A DNA stretch of 60,609 bases from Clostridia bacterium (GTDB lineage: Bacteria; Bacillota; Clostridia; Oscillospirales; UBA644), in NCBI GenBank assembly GCA_017623475.1, contig JAGAPC010000034.1:1-60609 (forward strand). The letters are read 5' to 3'. The position numbers and the translations under genes are program-made. Under the pieces are notes generated by a model. It was not told the DNA's origin. It made no database searches and was given only the letters and a program-made list of their open reading frames with translations. Positions 33,062-40,619 of the stretch are shown here, in pieces. Numbering within the stretch: position 1 is the stretch's first letter; the number at the start of each line of letters is the position of its first letter.

Positions 33062-36000
33062 ATGGTTTTTCGAGTCTATGTGGAAAAACGTCCGGAATTG
33101 GCGCACGAAGCCAACGGACTTTGCTCCGAATTGAAAAATTTAGTAGGAATCCGCGGTCTGCAAGGGGTTCGCGTCATCAACCGCTACGACGTGGAAAACG
33201 TGGACGCGGGATTGTTTGACCAGGCGGTTCGCACGATCTTTTCCGAGCCCCAGCTGGATATCGTCACCGATTCCGTTGACCCTGAGGGGGGCGTCGTATT
33301 TGCCGTAGAGCCCCTTCCCGGTCAGTTCGATCAGCGTGCAGACTCTGCCGCCCAATGTATTCAGCTGCAGAGCCGGGCAGAGCGCCCCACCGTCCGTTCC
33401 GCAAAGGTTTACGTTCTTTCCGGCTCTCTGTCCGACGAAGATATTGCCGCCGTCAAAAAGTACGTAATCAACGCCGTGGAAAGCAGGGAGGCTTCCCTGG
33501 AAAAGCCCGAAACCTTGGCGGTGGAATACGCCATTCCCTCCACCGTTGCTACTGTCGAAGGCTTTATCGGATTGGACGAAAAGGGACTTTCCGATCTTTT
33601 GGATACCCTCGGTCTTGCCATGGATTTGGACGATCTGAAATTTTTGCAGAATTATTTTAAAAACGAAGAAAAACGGGATCCCACCATCACCGAAATCCGC
33701 GTGGTTGATACCTATTGGTCGGATCACTGCCGCCATACCACCTTCTCCACGCACATCGATAAGGTAGAAATTCACGATCCCGCCGTGAAAAAGGCATACG
33801 AGCGCTATCTCGACGCCCGCGTGGAGGTTTACGGAGAGGAAAAGGCGGCGAAGCGTCCCCAAACTTTGATGGACATCGCCACCATCGCCGTAAAAACCCT
33901 GAAAAAGCGTGGCGTTCTTCCCGAATTGGACGAAAGCGAAGAAATCAACGCCTGCTCCATCCACGTGACCGCAACGGTCAACGGGGAAGACCAGGATTGG
34001 CTTTTGATGTTTAAAAACGAAACCCACAACCACCCCACCGAAATTGAACCCTTCGGCGGTGCTGCCACCTGTATCGGCGGTTGTATCCGCGATCCCCTGT
34101 CCGGTCGTGCCTACGTCCACCAGGCGATGCGCGTTACCGGTGCGGGAGACCCCAGAACCTCTTTGGCGGACACCATTCCCGGAAAGCTCCCCCAGCGGAA
34201 GCTTTGCCAGACTGCCGCCGCAGGATATTCCTCCTACGGCAATCAGATCGGGCTTGCTACCGGTCACGTTGCGGAGGTCTATCACGACGGATACGTGGCA
34301 AAACGGTTGGAATGCGGTGCGGTCGTTGCCGCAGCCCCCGCCTATAACGTCCGCAGAGAGCGTCCCTGCGCAGGCGACGTGGTTATTCTGTTGGGCGGAC
34401 GTACCGGACGGGACGGCATCGGCGGTGCTACCGGTTCCTCCAAGAGCCACAATATGAAATCCCTCACCACCATGGCGTCGGAGGTTCAGAAGGGGAACGC
34501 CCCCGAGGAACGGAAGATCCAGCGTCTGTTCCGCAACGCCCAGGTTACTCGGTTGATCAAGCGTTGTAACGACTTTGGCGCAGGTGGCGTTTCGGTTGCC
34601 ATCGGCGAGTTGGCAGACGGACTTCAGATCGATCTGGACGCCGTCCGCAAGAAGTACGACGGGCTGGACGGAACGGAATTGGCAATTTCCGAATCCCAGG
34701 AGCGTATGGCGGTGGTTGTTGACGCAAAGGACGCCGACGCCTTCATCTCCTTTGCCGAAACCGAAAACCTGGAAGCCTACCGGGTTGCGGTCGTGACCGA
34801 GGAAGCCCGCATGGTCATGACCTGGAAGGGACAGACCATCGCCGACCTTTCCCGTGAATTTTTGAATACCAACGGTGCGGACAAGCATACCGTTGCCCAA
34901 GTAACCGAAAAAGATCTGACCGTCTTCTCCAAGGCTCTTTACACCGATCTTCGCCAAATGGCAGGGGATCTGAAAACCGCATCCCGCCGGGGATTGGTGG
35001 AACGGTTCGACGGCTCCATCGGCGCAGGCTCGGTGTTGATGCCCTTCGGCGGAAAGACCCAAAGAACCCCTGCCCAAGCCATGGCGGCGCTTCTGCCCGT
35101 TTTGCCGGGACAGACCACCGATTCCGCCAGCGTTATGGCGTGGGGCTTGGATCCCGACGTCATGTGCGTCGATCCCTATTCCGGCGCCCGTGCCGCGGTC
35201 TATAATTCCGTGGCAAAGATCGTTGCCGCCGGTGCGGATTATAAGGACGCTTATTTGACCCTGCAGGAATTCTTTGAAAAGCTCCGCAACGAGCCCGACC
35301 GCTGGGGCAAGCCCTTTGCCGCCCTTTTGGGCGCGATGGACGCCCAGCTGGAGCTGAACGCCGCCGCCATCGGAGGCAAGGACTCCATGTCCGGCACGTT
35401 CCTGGACAAAGACGTTCCCCCCACGCTGATCTCCTTTGCCATCGCTCCCATTAAGGCGGGCGACGTGATTTCTCCCGAATTCAAGCAAGCGGGAAATCCC
35501 GTCTATCTCTTCGCTCCTACGGACGAAACTCCCGAATCCACCAAGGCCGCTTGGGATTGCTTCCATAAACAATGCAAGGCGGGCAAGGTAAAAGCCGCCT
35601 GGGCGGTGGAAAACGGACTTGCGGAAGCGGTCATGAAGATGTCCTTCGGCAACGAAATCGGCTTTAAATCCAACGGCGCGGTTGCCGAATGGTACGGGGC
35701 GATGACGTACGACTTTATCGTGGCGGAGCTGTCCGAGCTCGTCGATTGCATCTACGCCACCGAAATCGGCGTTACCACCGAGGAAGCGGTCATTGATCTT
35801 GGAACGGAACGCGTTTCCGTCGCCGAGCTTCTCGCCCTCAACGAAGGCGTTCTGGAAAACGTCTATCCCACCAAAGCCCCTGCTCAAAGTAGTTTGACTC
35901 CCTTTGCGTACGAAGGCGGAAGCGTTTCTGCCCCCGCCATCAAGTGTGCAAAACCCAAAGTTTTGATTCCTGTATTCCCCGGAACCAACTGTGAATACGA

Positions 36001-36751
36001 TTCCGCCAAGGTCATGGAAGCCGCCGGCGCGGAGGCGGATATCGTCGTTATCCGCAACCTGACCGCCGACGACGTTGCCCGCAGCGTTGAAATCGTTTCC
36101 AAAAAGCTTTCCGAAAGCCAAATGGTCTTCTTGCCCGGCGGATTCTCCGGCGGAGACGAGCCCGACGGATCTGCCAAGTTCATTACCTCCTTCTTCCGCA
36201 ACCCCGCGGTCAAAGAGCAGGTCGGCAAACTGTTGGACGACCGTGACGGCTTGATGTTGGGTATTTGTAACGGCTTCCAAGCCTTGATCAAATTGGGCTT
36301 GGTTCCCTACGGAAAGATCATTGATACCGACGAAAACTGCCCCACTTTGACCTACAACACCATCGGGCGCCACCAATCCAAGCTGGTTCGCACCCGGGTG
36401 TGTACCAATAAATCTCCCTGGCTGTCGCAAACGAAGGTGGGCGAGATCTACACCGTTCCCATCTCCCACGGAGAAGGACGCTTCCTTGCCTCCGAGGATC
36501 TGATTCTGAAATTGGCAGAAAACGGACAGATCGCCACCCAATACGTGGATCTGGACGGGAATCCCACCCTGGATACCTCCTTCAACCCCAACGGCTCCAT
36601 CTTCGCCGTGGAGGGCATTACCTCTCCCGACGGCAGAGTGTTGGGTAAGATGGGACACTCGGAACGGATCGGCGCAAATCTGTATCGCAACGTCCCCGGT
36701 CTGTACGATATGAAGCTCTTCCAATCTGCCGTGGAATATTTCAAGAAATAA
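33062..36751 (+). CDS. purL: phosphoribosylformylglycinamidine synthase, single-chain
   Basis: 1229 residues, the large clostridial PurL form. It converts FGAR to FGAM with glutamine and ATP. Domain order: N-terminal PurS-like part, first ATPase half with SDHCRHTTFSTHI and NETHNHPTEIEPFGGAATCIGG, second half with GGKDSMSGT, and the C-terminal class I glutamine amidotransferase with IPVFPGTNCEYDS, MLGICNGFQAL (catalytic Cys) and HGEGRF. It carries its own glutaminase, in contrast to the PurF here. AAGGAG precedes the ATG; 10 bases after purD. Confidence 0.96.
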   Translation: MVFRVYVEKRPELAHEANGLCSELKNLVGIRGLQGVRVINRYDVENVDAGLFDQAVRTIFSEPQLDIVTDSVDPEGGVVFAVEPLPGQFDQRADSAAQCIQLQSRAERPTVRSAKVYVLSGSLSDEDIAAVKKYVINAVESREASLEKPETLAVEYAIPSTVATVEGFIGLDEKGLSDLLDTLGLAMDLDDLKFLQNYFKNEEKRDPTITEIRVVDTYWSDHCRHTTFSTHIDKVEIHDPAVKKAYERYLDARVEVYGEEKAAKRPQTLMDIATIAVKTLKKRGVLPELDESEEINACSIHVTATVNGEDQDWLLMFKNETHNHPTEIEPFGGAATCIGGCIRDPLSGRAYVHQAMRVTGAGDPRTSLADTIPGKLPQRKLCQTAAAGYSSYGNQIGLATGHVAEVYHDGYVAKRLECGAVVAAAPAYNVRRERPCAGDVVILLGGRTGRDGIGGATGSSKSHNMKSLTTMASEVQKGNAPEERKIQRLFRNAQVTRLIKRCNDFGAGGVSVAIGELADGLQIDLDAVRKKYDGLDGTELAISESQERMAVVVDAKDADAFISFAETENLEAYRVAVVTEEARMVMTWKGQTIADLSREFLNTNGADKHTVAQVTEKDLTVFSKALYTDLRQMAGDLKTASRRGLVERFDGSIGAGSVLMPFGGKTQRTPAQAMAALLPVLPGQTTDSASVMAWGLDPDVMCVDPYSGARAAVYNSVAKIVAAGADYKDAYLTLQEFFEKLRNEPDRWGKPFAALLGAMDAQLELNAAAIGGKDSMSGTFLDKDVPPTLISFAIAPIKAGDVISPEFKQAGNPVYLFAPTDETPESTKAAWDCFHKQCKAGKVKAAWAVENGLAEAVMKMSFGNEIGFKSNGAVAEWYGAMTYDFIVAELSELVDCIYATEIGVTTEEAVIDLGTERVSVAELLALNEGVLENVYPTKAPAQSSLTPFAYEGGSVSAPAIKCAKPKVLIPVFPGTNCEYDSAKVMEAAGAEADIVVIRNLTADDVARSVEIVSKKLSESQMVFLPGGFSGGDEPDGSAKFITSFFRNPAVKEQVGKLLDDRDGLMLGICNGFQALIKLGLVPYGKIIDTDENCPTLTYNTIGRHQSKLVRTRVCTNKSPWLSQTKVGEIYTVPISHGEGRFLASEDLILKLAENGQIATQYVDLDGNPTLDTSFNPNGSIFAVEGITSPDGRVLGKMGHSERIGANLYRNVPGLYDMKLFQSAVEYFKK

Positions 36752-36763
36752 GGAGAATTCGTT

Positions 36764-38440
36764 ATGGCTTATCTTTCTGATATTGAAATTGCGCAACAAT
36801 GTAAACTCCGCCCCATTACCGAAATTGCCCAAACGGCCGGTGTTGACGACAAATACTTGGAACAGTACGGCAAATATAAGGCGAAGATCGACCTTTCCAT
36901 CATGAAGGAAAGCGACCGCAAAAACGGAAAGCTGATTCTCGTCACCGCCATGACCCCCACCCCCGCCGGGGAAGGGAAGACCACTACCACCATCGGTTTG
37001 GCGGACGGCCTTCGGAAGATTGGCAAAAACGTTATGGTCGCTCTGCGTGAGCCTTCCCTCGGTCCCGTCTTCGGGGTCAAGGGGGGTGCTGCCGGCGGCG
37101 GTTATGCCCAGGTCGTTCCCATGGAAGATATCAATCTCCACTTCACCGGAGATTTCCACGCCATCGGCGCTGCCAATAACCTGTTGGCGGCGATGTTGGA
37201 TAACCATATCCATCAGGGAAATACCCTCAATATTGATCCCCGCCGCATCACCTGGAAGCGTTGCGTCGATATGAACGACCGCCAGCTTCGTTTCGTGGTC
37301 GATGGTATGGGCGGCAAGGTCAACGGCGTTCCGCGGGAAGACGGCTTTGATATTACCGTCGCCTCCGAAATTATGGCGGTGCTTTGCCTGTCCGGTTCGA
37401 TCACCGAACTGAAAGAACGCCTTTCCAAAATCATCGTGGGCTATACCTACGACGATCAGCCGGTCACCTGTGCGGATCTGAAGGCGCAGGGTGCGATGGC
37501 GGCGTTGCTGAAGGACGCCCTGAAGCCCAACCTGGTTCAGACCCTGGAGGGAACTCCCGCCTTGGTTCACGGCGGTCCCTTCGCCAATATTGCCCACGGC
37601 TGTAACTCGGTCACCGCCACCAAATTGGCGATGAAATTAGGGGATTACGCCGTTACCGAAGCCGGCTTCGGCGGAGATTTGGGGGCAGAAAAATTCCTCG
37701 ATATCAAGTGCCGTACCGCGGGTCTGACCCCCGATGCGGTAGTCGTTGTTGCTACCGTTCGTGCGTTGAAGATGCACGGCGGCAGAGCCAAGACTGAGCT
37801 GAATAACGAGGATCTGGAAGCGTTGGAAAAGGGAATTCCCAACCTTCTGCGTCACGTTTCCAATATCAAAAACGTCTATCAACTTCCCTGTGTCGTTGCC
37901 GTCAACCGTTTCCCCACCGATACCGATGCGGAAATCGACTTCATCGTTGCCAAATGCCGTGAATTGGGCGTAAATACCGTCCTTTCCACCGTTTGGGCAA
38001 ATGGGGGCGACGGCGGTGTGGAATTGGCAAAAGAAGTGGTTCGCCTCTGTGATGAAGAACAGGGCAACTTCACCTTTGCCTATGATCTGGACGGCACCAT
38101 CGAAGATCGTATTGACGCCGTAGTTCGCAAAGTTTACGGCGGCGACGGTGTTACCATCGTTCCCGGCGCCAAGGCGCAGATCGCCAAGCTGACCGAATTG
38201 GGCTTCGGCAATCTTCCCATCTGCGTTGCCAAAACCCAGTATTCCTTCTCCGACGATCCCACCAAATTGGGCGCGCCCGAAGGATTTACCGTCACCGTCC
38301 GCAACGTCAAGGTTTCTGCAGGGGCAGGCTTTATCGTCGTTCTGACCGGCGATATCATGACCATGCCCGGGCTTCCCAAGGTGCCCGCCGCGGAACGGAT
38401 CGACGTGGACGAAAACGGGCTGATTACGGGGTTGTTTTAA
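36764..38440 (+). CDS. fhs: formate-tetrahydrofolate ligase
   Basis: 558 residues, typical. It makes 10-formyl-THF from formate, THF and ATP. The P-loop [46 protein letters not shown] and [15 protein letters not shown] are clear family blocks. Position at the end of the purine operon links formyl supply to PurN and AICARFT, the two consumers. AAGGAG lies upstream of the ATG; 12 bases after purL. It shares the ZTP riboswitch control. Confidence 0.96.
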   Translation: MAYLSDIEIAQQCKLRPITEIAQTAGVDDKYLEQYGKYKAKIDLSIMKESDRKNGKLILVTAMTPTPAGEGKTTTTIGLADGLRKIGKNVMVALREPSLGPVFGVKGGAAGGGYAQVVPMEDINLHFTGDFHAIGAANNLLAAMLDNHIHQGNTLNIDPRRITWKRCVDMNDRQLRFVVDGMGGKVNGVPREDGFDITVASEIMAVLCLSGSITELKERLSKIIVGYTYDDQPVTCADLKAQGAMAALLKDALKPNLVQTLEGTPALVHGGPFANIAHGCNSVTATKLAMKLGDYAVTEAGFGGDLGAEKFLDIKCRTAGLTPDAVVVVATVRALKMHGGRAKTELNNEDLEALEKGIPNLLRHVSNIKNVYQLPCVVAVNRFPTDTDAEIDFIVAKCRELGVNTVLSTVWANGGDGGVELAKEVVRLCDEEQGNFTFAYDLDGTIEDRIDAVVRKVYGGDGVTIVPGAKAQIAKLTELGFGNLPICVAKTQYSFSDDPTKLGAPEGFTVTVRNVKVSAGAGFIVVLTGDIMTMPGLPKVPAAERIDVDENGLITGLF

Positions 38441-38443
38441 TCT

Positions 38444-39037
38444 ATGAAACTGATTATTGCGTCCAATAACGCTCACAAAATCCGGGAGATCAAACAAATC
38501 CTCGGCGACCGTTTTGAGGAGATTCTCTCTCTCAAAGAAGCCCAAATCGACCACGAAACGGTGGAAGACGGCGTAACCTTTTTGGAAAACGCCCGCAAAA
38601 AAGCCACCGAAATCGCGGAGATCTCCGGTTGTTGCGCCTTGGCAGACGATAGCGGAATCTGTGCCCACGCTCTGAATAACGAGCCGGGGGTCTATTCCGC
38701 CCGCTATTCGGGCAGGCACGGAGACGACGAGGCGAACAACCGCCTTTTGATCTCCAATCTGCGGGACAAAGCCGACAAAACCGCCCACTATGCCTGCGCC
38801 ATCGTTTTGGCGTACCCCGACGGCTCTACCGTCTCGGCAGAAGGGGAGATGCACGGTCAAGTCATCGACACCCCCAAGGGCGAAAACGGTTTTGGATACG
38901 ACCCCATCTTCTTCTTGCCCGAATACGGCATGACTTCCGCGGAAATTTCCCCCCAAGAGAAAAACCGCATCAGCCACCGCGCCAAAGCCCTGAATGCCTT
39001 GGTCGAAAAACTCGACAAGGGCGAAAAAGATAATTGA
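38444..39037 (+). CDS. rdgB: XTP/dITP pyrophosphatase, RdgB/HAM1 family
   Basis: 197 residues. Recognised by IIASNNAHKIREIKQIL, ADDSGICAHALNNEPGVYSARY and GFGYDPIFFLPEYG. It hydrolyses XTP and dITP/ITP to monophosphates, sanitising the nucleotide pool. It starts only 3 bases after fhs, so it is part of the purine operon and balances IMP-derived nucleotides. The long palindrome 39037-39080 ends the operon. Confidence 0.94.
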   Translation: MKLIIASNNAHKIREIKQILGDRFEEILSLKEAQIDHETVEDGVTFLENARKKATEIAEISGCCALADDSGICAHALNNEPGVYSARYSGRHGDDEANNRLLISNLRDKADKTAHYACAIVLAYPDGSTVSAEGEMHGQVIDTPKGENGFGYDPIFFLPEYGMTSAEISPQEKNRISHRAKALNALVEKLDKGEKDN

Positions 39038-39080
39038 ACAACAAAAAGAGAACTTATTAATAAGTTCTCTTTTTGTTGTT
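39037..39080. terminator. 44-bp perfect palindrome terminator of the purine operon
   Basis: Each arm is 22 bases without mismatch, and the centre of each strand contains TCTCTTTTTG so termination works in both directions. It begins on the last base of the rdgB stop codon. The minus-strand gene on the right ends near 39108. Confidence 0.9.
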
Positions 39081-39107
39081 CTATCATTTTCAAATATTAA
39101 GCCATTA

Positions 39108-39575
39108 TTATTTTCTTTTGTATGGCGTACTGTTATTCCCCCCAGTAATTTGATTTTTTGAGTTGATTGTGAATTTTATGTCTCTGTATTTCGTGCTTAC
39201 GATAAAACAACCTCTTTTAGGGTAATACTTAATTTCTTTTATTTCATGTTTTATCTCACTAGTTCCTTGAGAATGAAAGACGTATGAATAAAGCGAAAAT
39301 TCTTCGTCGTCAATTATAAGTACTTCTTCTTGATTATCTGAAACCCATTTACCGTTTAAAAATTTTAACATTTCTGATTTGGAGGAAAAAGTTTCTCTCT
39401 CGCTCAAAATGTTAGCATTTACGATTCCTGTTGTGATAAGACTTATCAAGACTACCGACGAGACGATGATTAGGGTCAATTTTTTATTTTTCCTTAATAA
39501 TTTTTTGTAGATGAACCACAGTAACCACGGAATATTGCAAAGTGCAAAAAGTGATAAAATTGGCAGAAGATTCAT
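39108..39575 (-). CDS. small membrane protein, unknown function
   Basis: 155 residues. There are two hydrophobic helices at about residues 5-23 (LSLFALCNIPWLLWFIY) and 33-52 (TLIIVSSVVLISLITTGIV), then a soluble domain rich in Lys, Glu, Tyr and Ser with a KWVSDNQEEVLIIDDEEFS segment that resembles small lipocalin-like beta domains. The codon use is strongly AT-leaning compared with neighbours, so recent transfer is likely. AAGGAG-like AGGAGAA lies 9 bases upstream. It lies between the purine operon terminator and the ncRNA gene. Confidence 0.65.
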   Translation of the reverse strand: MNLLPILSLFALCNIPWLLWFIYKKLLRKNKKLTLIIVSSVVLISLITTGIVNANILSERETFSSKSEMLKFLNGKWVSDNQEEVLIIDDEEFSLYSYVFHSQGTSEIKHEIKEIKYYPKRGCFIVSTKYRDIKFTINSKNQITGGNNSTPYKRK

Positions 39576-39611
39576 GAATAGGTTCTCCTTATCATTGTTT
39601 TAAAATTTGAG

Positions 39612-39833
39612 ATATAAAAAGAGCACCAACCGAAGTCAGTGCTCTGAAAAACGCAAACCCCGATTGTTGCTACACAAAATCTAATAAACGGGACAATGAT
39701 ATCCGGCGTACCATTAGAGTGGAATTTGCGTTTTTACCAAATTCAGTTCTAATGGTTTGTCCAAAAAGGGCATAATTATCCCTTATAAAAAAAGAGATCA
39801 TTATCCCAATGGTTTATTTGATTTTGTGTAGCA
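39612..39833 (-). ncRNA. structured small RNA gene, unidentified (6S-like architecture possible)
   Basis: On the minus strand a consensus promoter (39839-39867) is placed so that transcription starts at about 39833, the base of a long stem. Bases 39812-39833 pair with 39668-39689 (22 bp, one mismatch) and 39797-39807 with 39690-39700 (11 bp). A short hairpin (39780-39784 with 39766-39770) and a longer one (39748-39755 with 39711-39718, plus 39738-39744 with 39722-39728) fill the interior. A separate TTCG-loop terminator (39612-39645) ends the RNA at about 222 nt. No reading frame is evident. It is AT-rich. I cannot match it to a named RNA family with certainty. Confidence 0.65.
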
Positions 39834-39838
39834 CATTT

Positions 39839-39867
39839 ATTATAGCACAAAGGGAAGAAAATGTCAA
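39839..39867 (-). promoter_or_regulatory. sigma-A promoter of the ncRNA gene
   Basis: Minus-strand -35 TTGACA at 39862-39867, -10 TATAAT at 39839-39844, spacer 17; both perfect. Confidence 0.88.
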
Positions 39868-39907
39868 CTCCTGACAGGGTTCGGAATCTTTTTTTTGTGA
39901 CAATCAT

Positions 39908-39977
39908 TTGAACAGTTGTTCAATCATATTGACATTTTAAATTTTATGGCGTATAATACATTTGAACGCTGGTTCAA
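39908..39977 (+). promoter_or_regulatory. metal-sensor operator-promoter of the arsR operon
   Basis: TTGACA at 39929-39934 and TATAAT at 39952-39957, spacer 17. Palindromes TTGAACAGTTGTTCAA (39908-39923) and TTGAACGCTGGTTCAA (39962-39977) flank the promoter on either side. They match the TGAA-N6-TTCA type bound by SmtB/CadC-family sensors, so the ArsR-type protein encoded next probably represses its own operon here. Confidence 0.85.
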
Positions 39978-40001
39978 GTGTTTTTTTGAAAGGAGTTTGT
40001 T

Positions 40002-40376
40002 ATGGCAGATCACAATCATGCTTGCACCGAAAACGAAACCTGCGAATATATGCACGTCCATCCCGACGTGATCGAAAAAGTTCGGGCAGAGATGCCCCCG
40101 GAAGAAACCCTGTACGACTTGGCGGAGTTGTACAAGGTCTTCGGGGATTCCACCCGAATCAAAATTTTGTACGTACTCTTTGAGGCGGAAGTCTGCGTGT
40201 GCGACATCGCTCAATGTTTGAATATGACCATTTCCGCCATTTCCCATCAGTTGCGGGTGTTGAAGCAGTCCCGCCTTGTCAAATCCCGCCGGGAAGGAAA
40301 GACGGTCTTTTATTCCCTTGCCGACGACCATGTCCGTACCATCATCGGTCAGGGAATGGATCACATCGAAGAATAA
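40002..40376 (+). CDS. ArsR/SmtB family metal-sensing repressor
   Basis: 124 residues. A winged-helix DNA-binding domain has STRIKILYVLFEAEVCVCDIA and TISAISHQLRVLKQSRLVKSRREG. Cysteines in the alpha-3 helix (EVCVCD) together with an N-terminal extension rich in His and Cys (DHNHACTENETCEYMHVH) are the metal sites expected of CadC/ZiaR-type sensors of Cd, Pb or Zn. AAGGAG precedes the ATG by 7 bases. It is co-transcribed with a metallochaperone-like protein and an efflux ATPase. Confidence 0.92.
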   Translation: MADHNHACTENETCEYMHVHPDVIEKVRAEMPPEETLYDLAELYKVFGDSTRIKILYVLFEAEVCVCDIAQCLNMTISAISHQLRVLKQSRLVKSRREGKTVFYSLADDHVRTIIGQGMDHIEE

Positions 40377-40400
40377 AGAAAGAAAACGGAGAAAAACATC

Positions 40401-40619
40401 ATGAAAAAATCCTATAAAATTCAAAACCTTTGCTGCGCCAACTGCGCCCGAAAAATTGAGGACGGAATGAAAAAAATTCCCGGCGTTATCGACGCAAAAA
40501 TCCTGTTCATGGTTCAAAAATTAAACCTGGAAGTGGAAGACGGTGCCTTGGAACCCGTACTTGCTGAAGCAAAAAAAGTGGCGAAAAAAGTCGAACCGGA
40601 TTGCGAGATTATCGGATGA
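40401..40619 (+). CDS. heavy-metal-associated (HMA) domain protein
   Basis: 72 residues, a single HMA fold. The metal-binding loop reads LCCANCARKIED, a CxxC pair with an extra Cys before it. Such domains bind Cu, Zn or Cd, and usually form the N-terminus of P1B-type ATPases; here it is a separate protein overlapping the ATPase start by 4 bases, so it probably delivers metal to that pump. GGAGAA is found 10 bases before the ATG. Confidence 0.9.
   Translation: MKKSYKIQNLCCANCARKIEDGMKKIPGVIDAKILFMVQKLNLEVEDGALEPVLAEAKKVAKKVEPDCEIIG

Noticed and set aside
33140..37597. Very long open frame on the minus strand opposite purL and fhs
   Set aside because: Antisense shadow of two certain genes; the Gly/His/Asn-rich translation has no domain, and third-position bias belongs to the plus strand.
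39612..39833. Firm assignment as 6S RNA, SRP RNA, tmRNA or RNase P RNA
   Set aside because: No diagnostic conserved sequences of these RNAs were found; only the overall fold recalls 6S.
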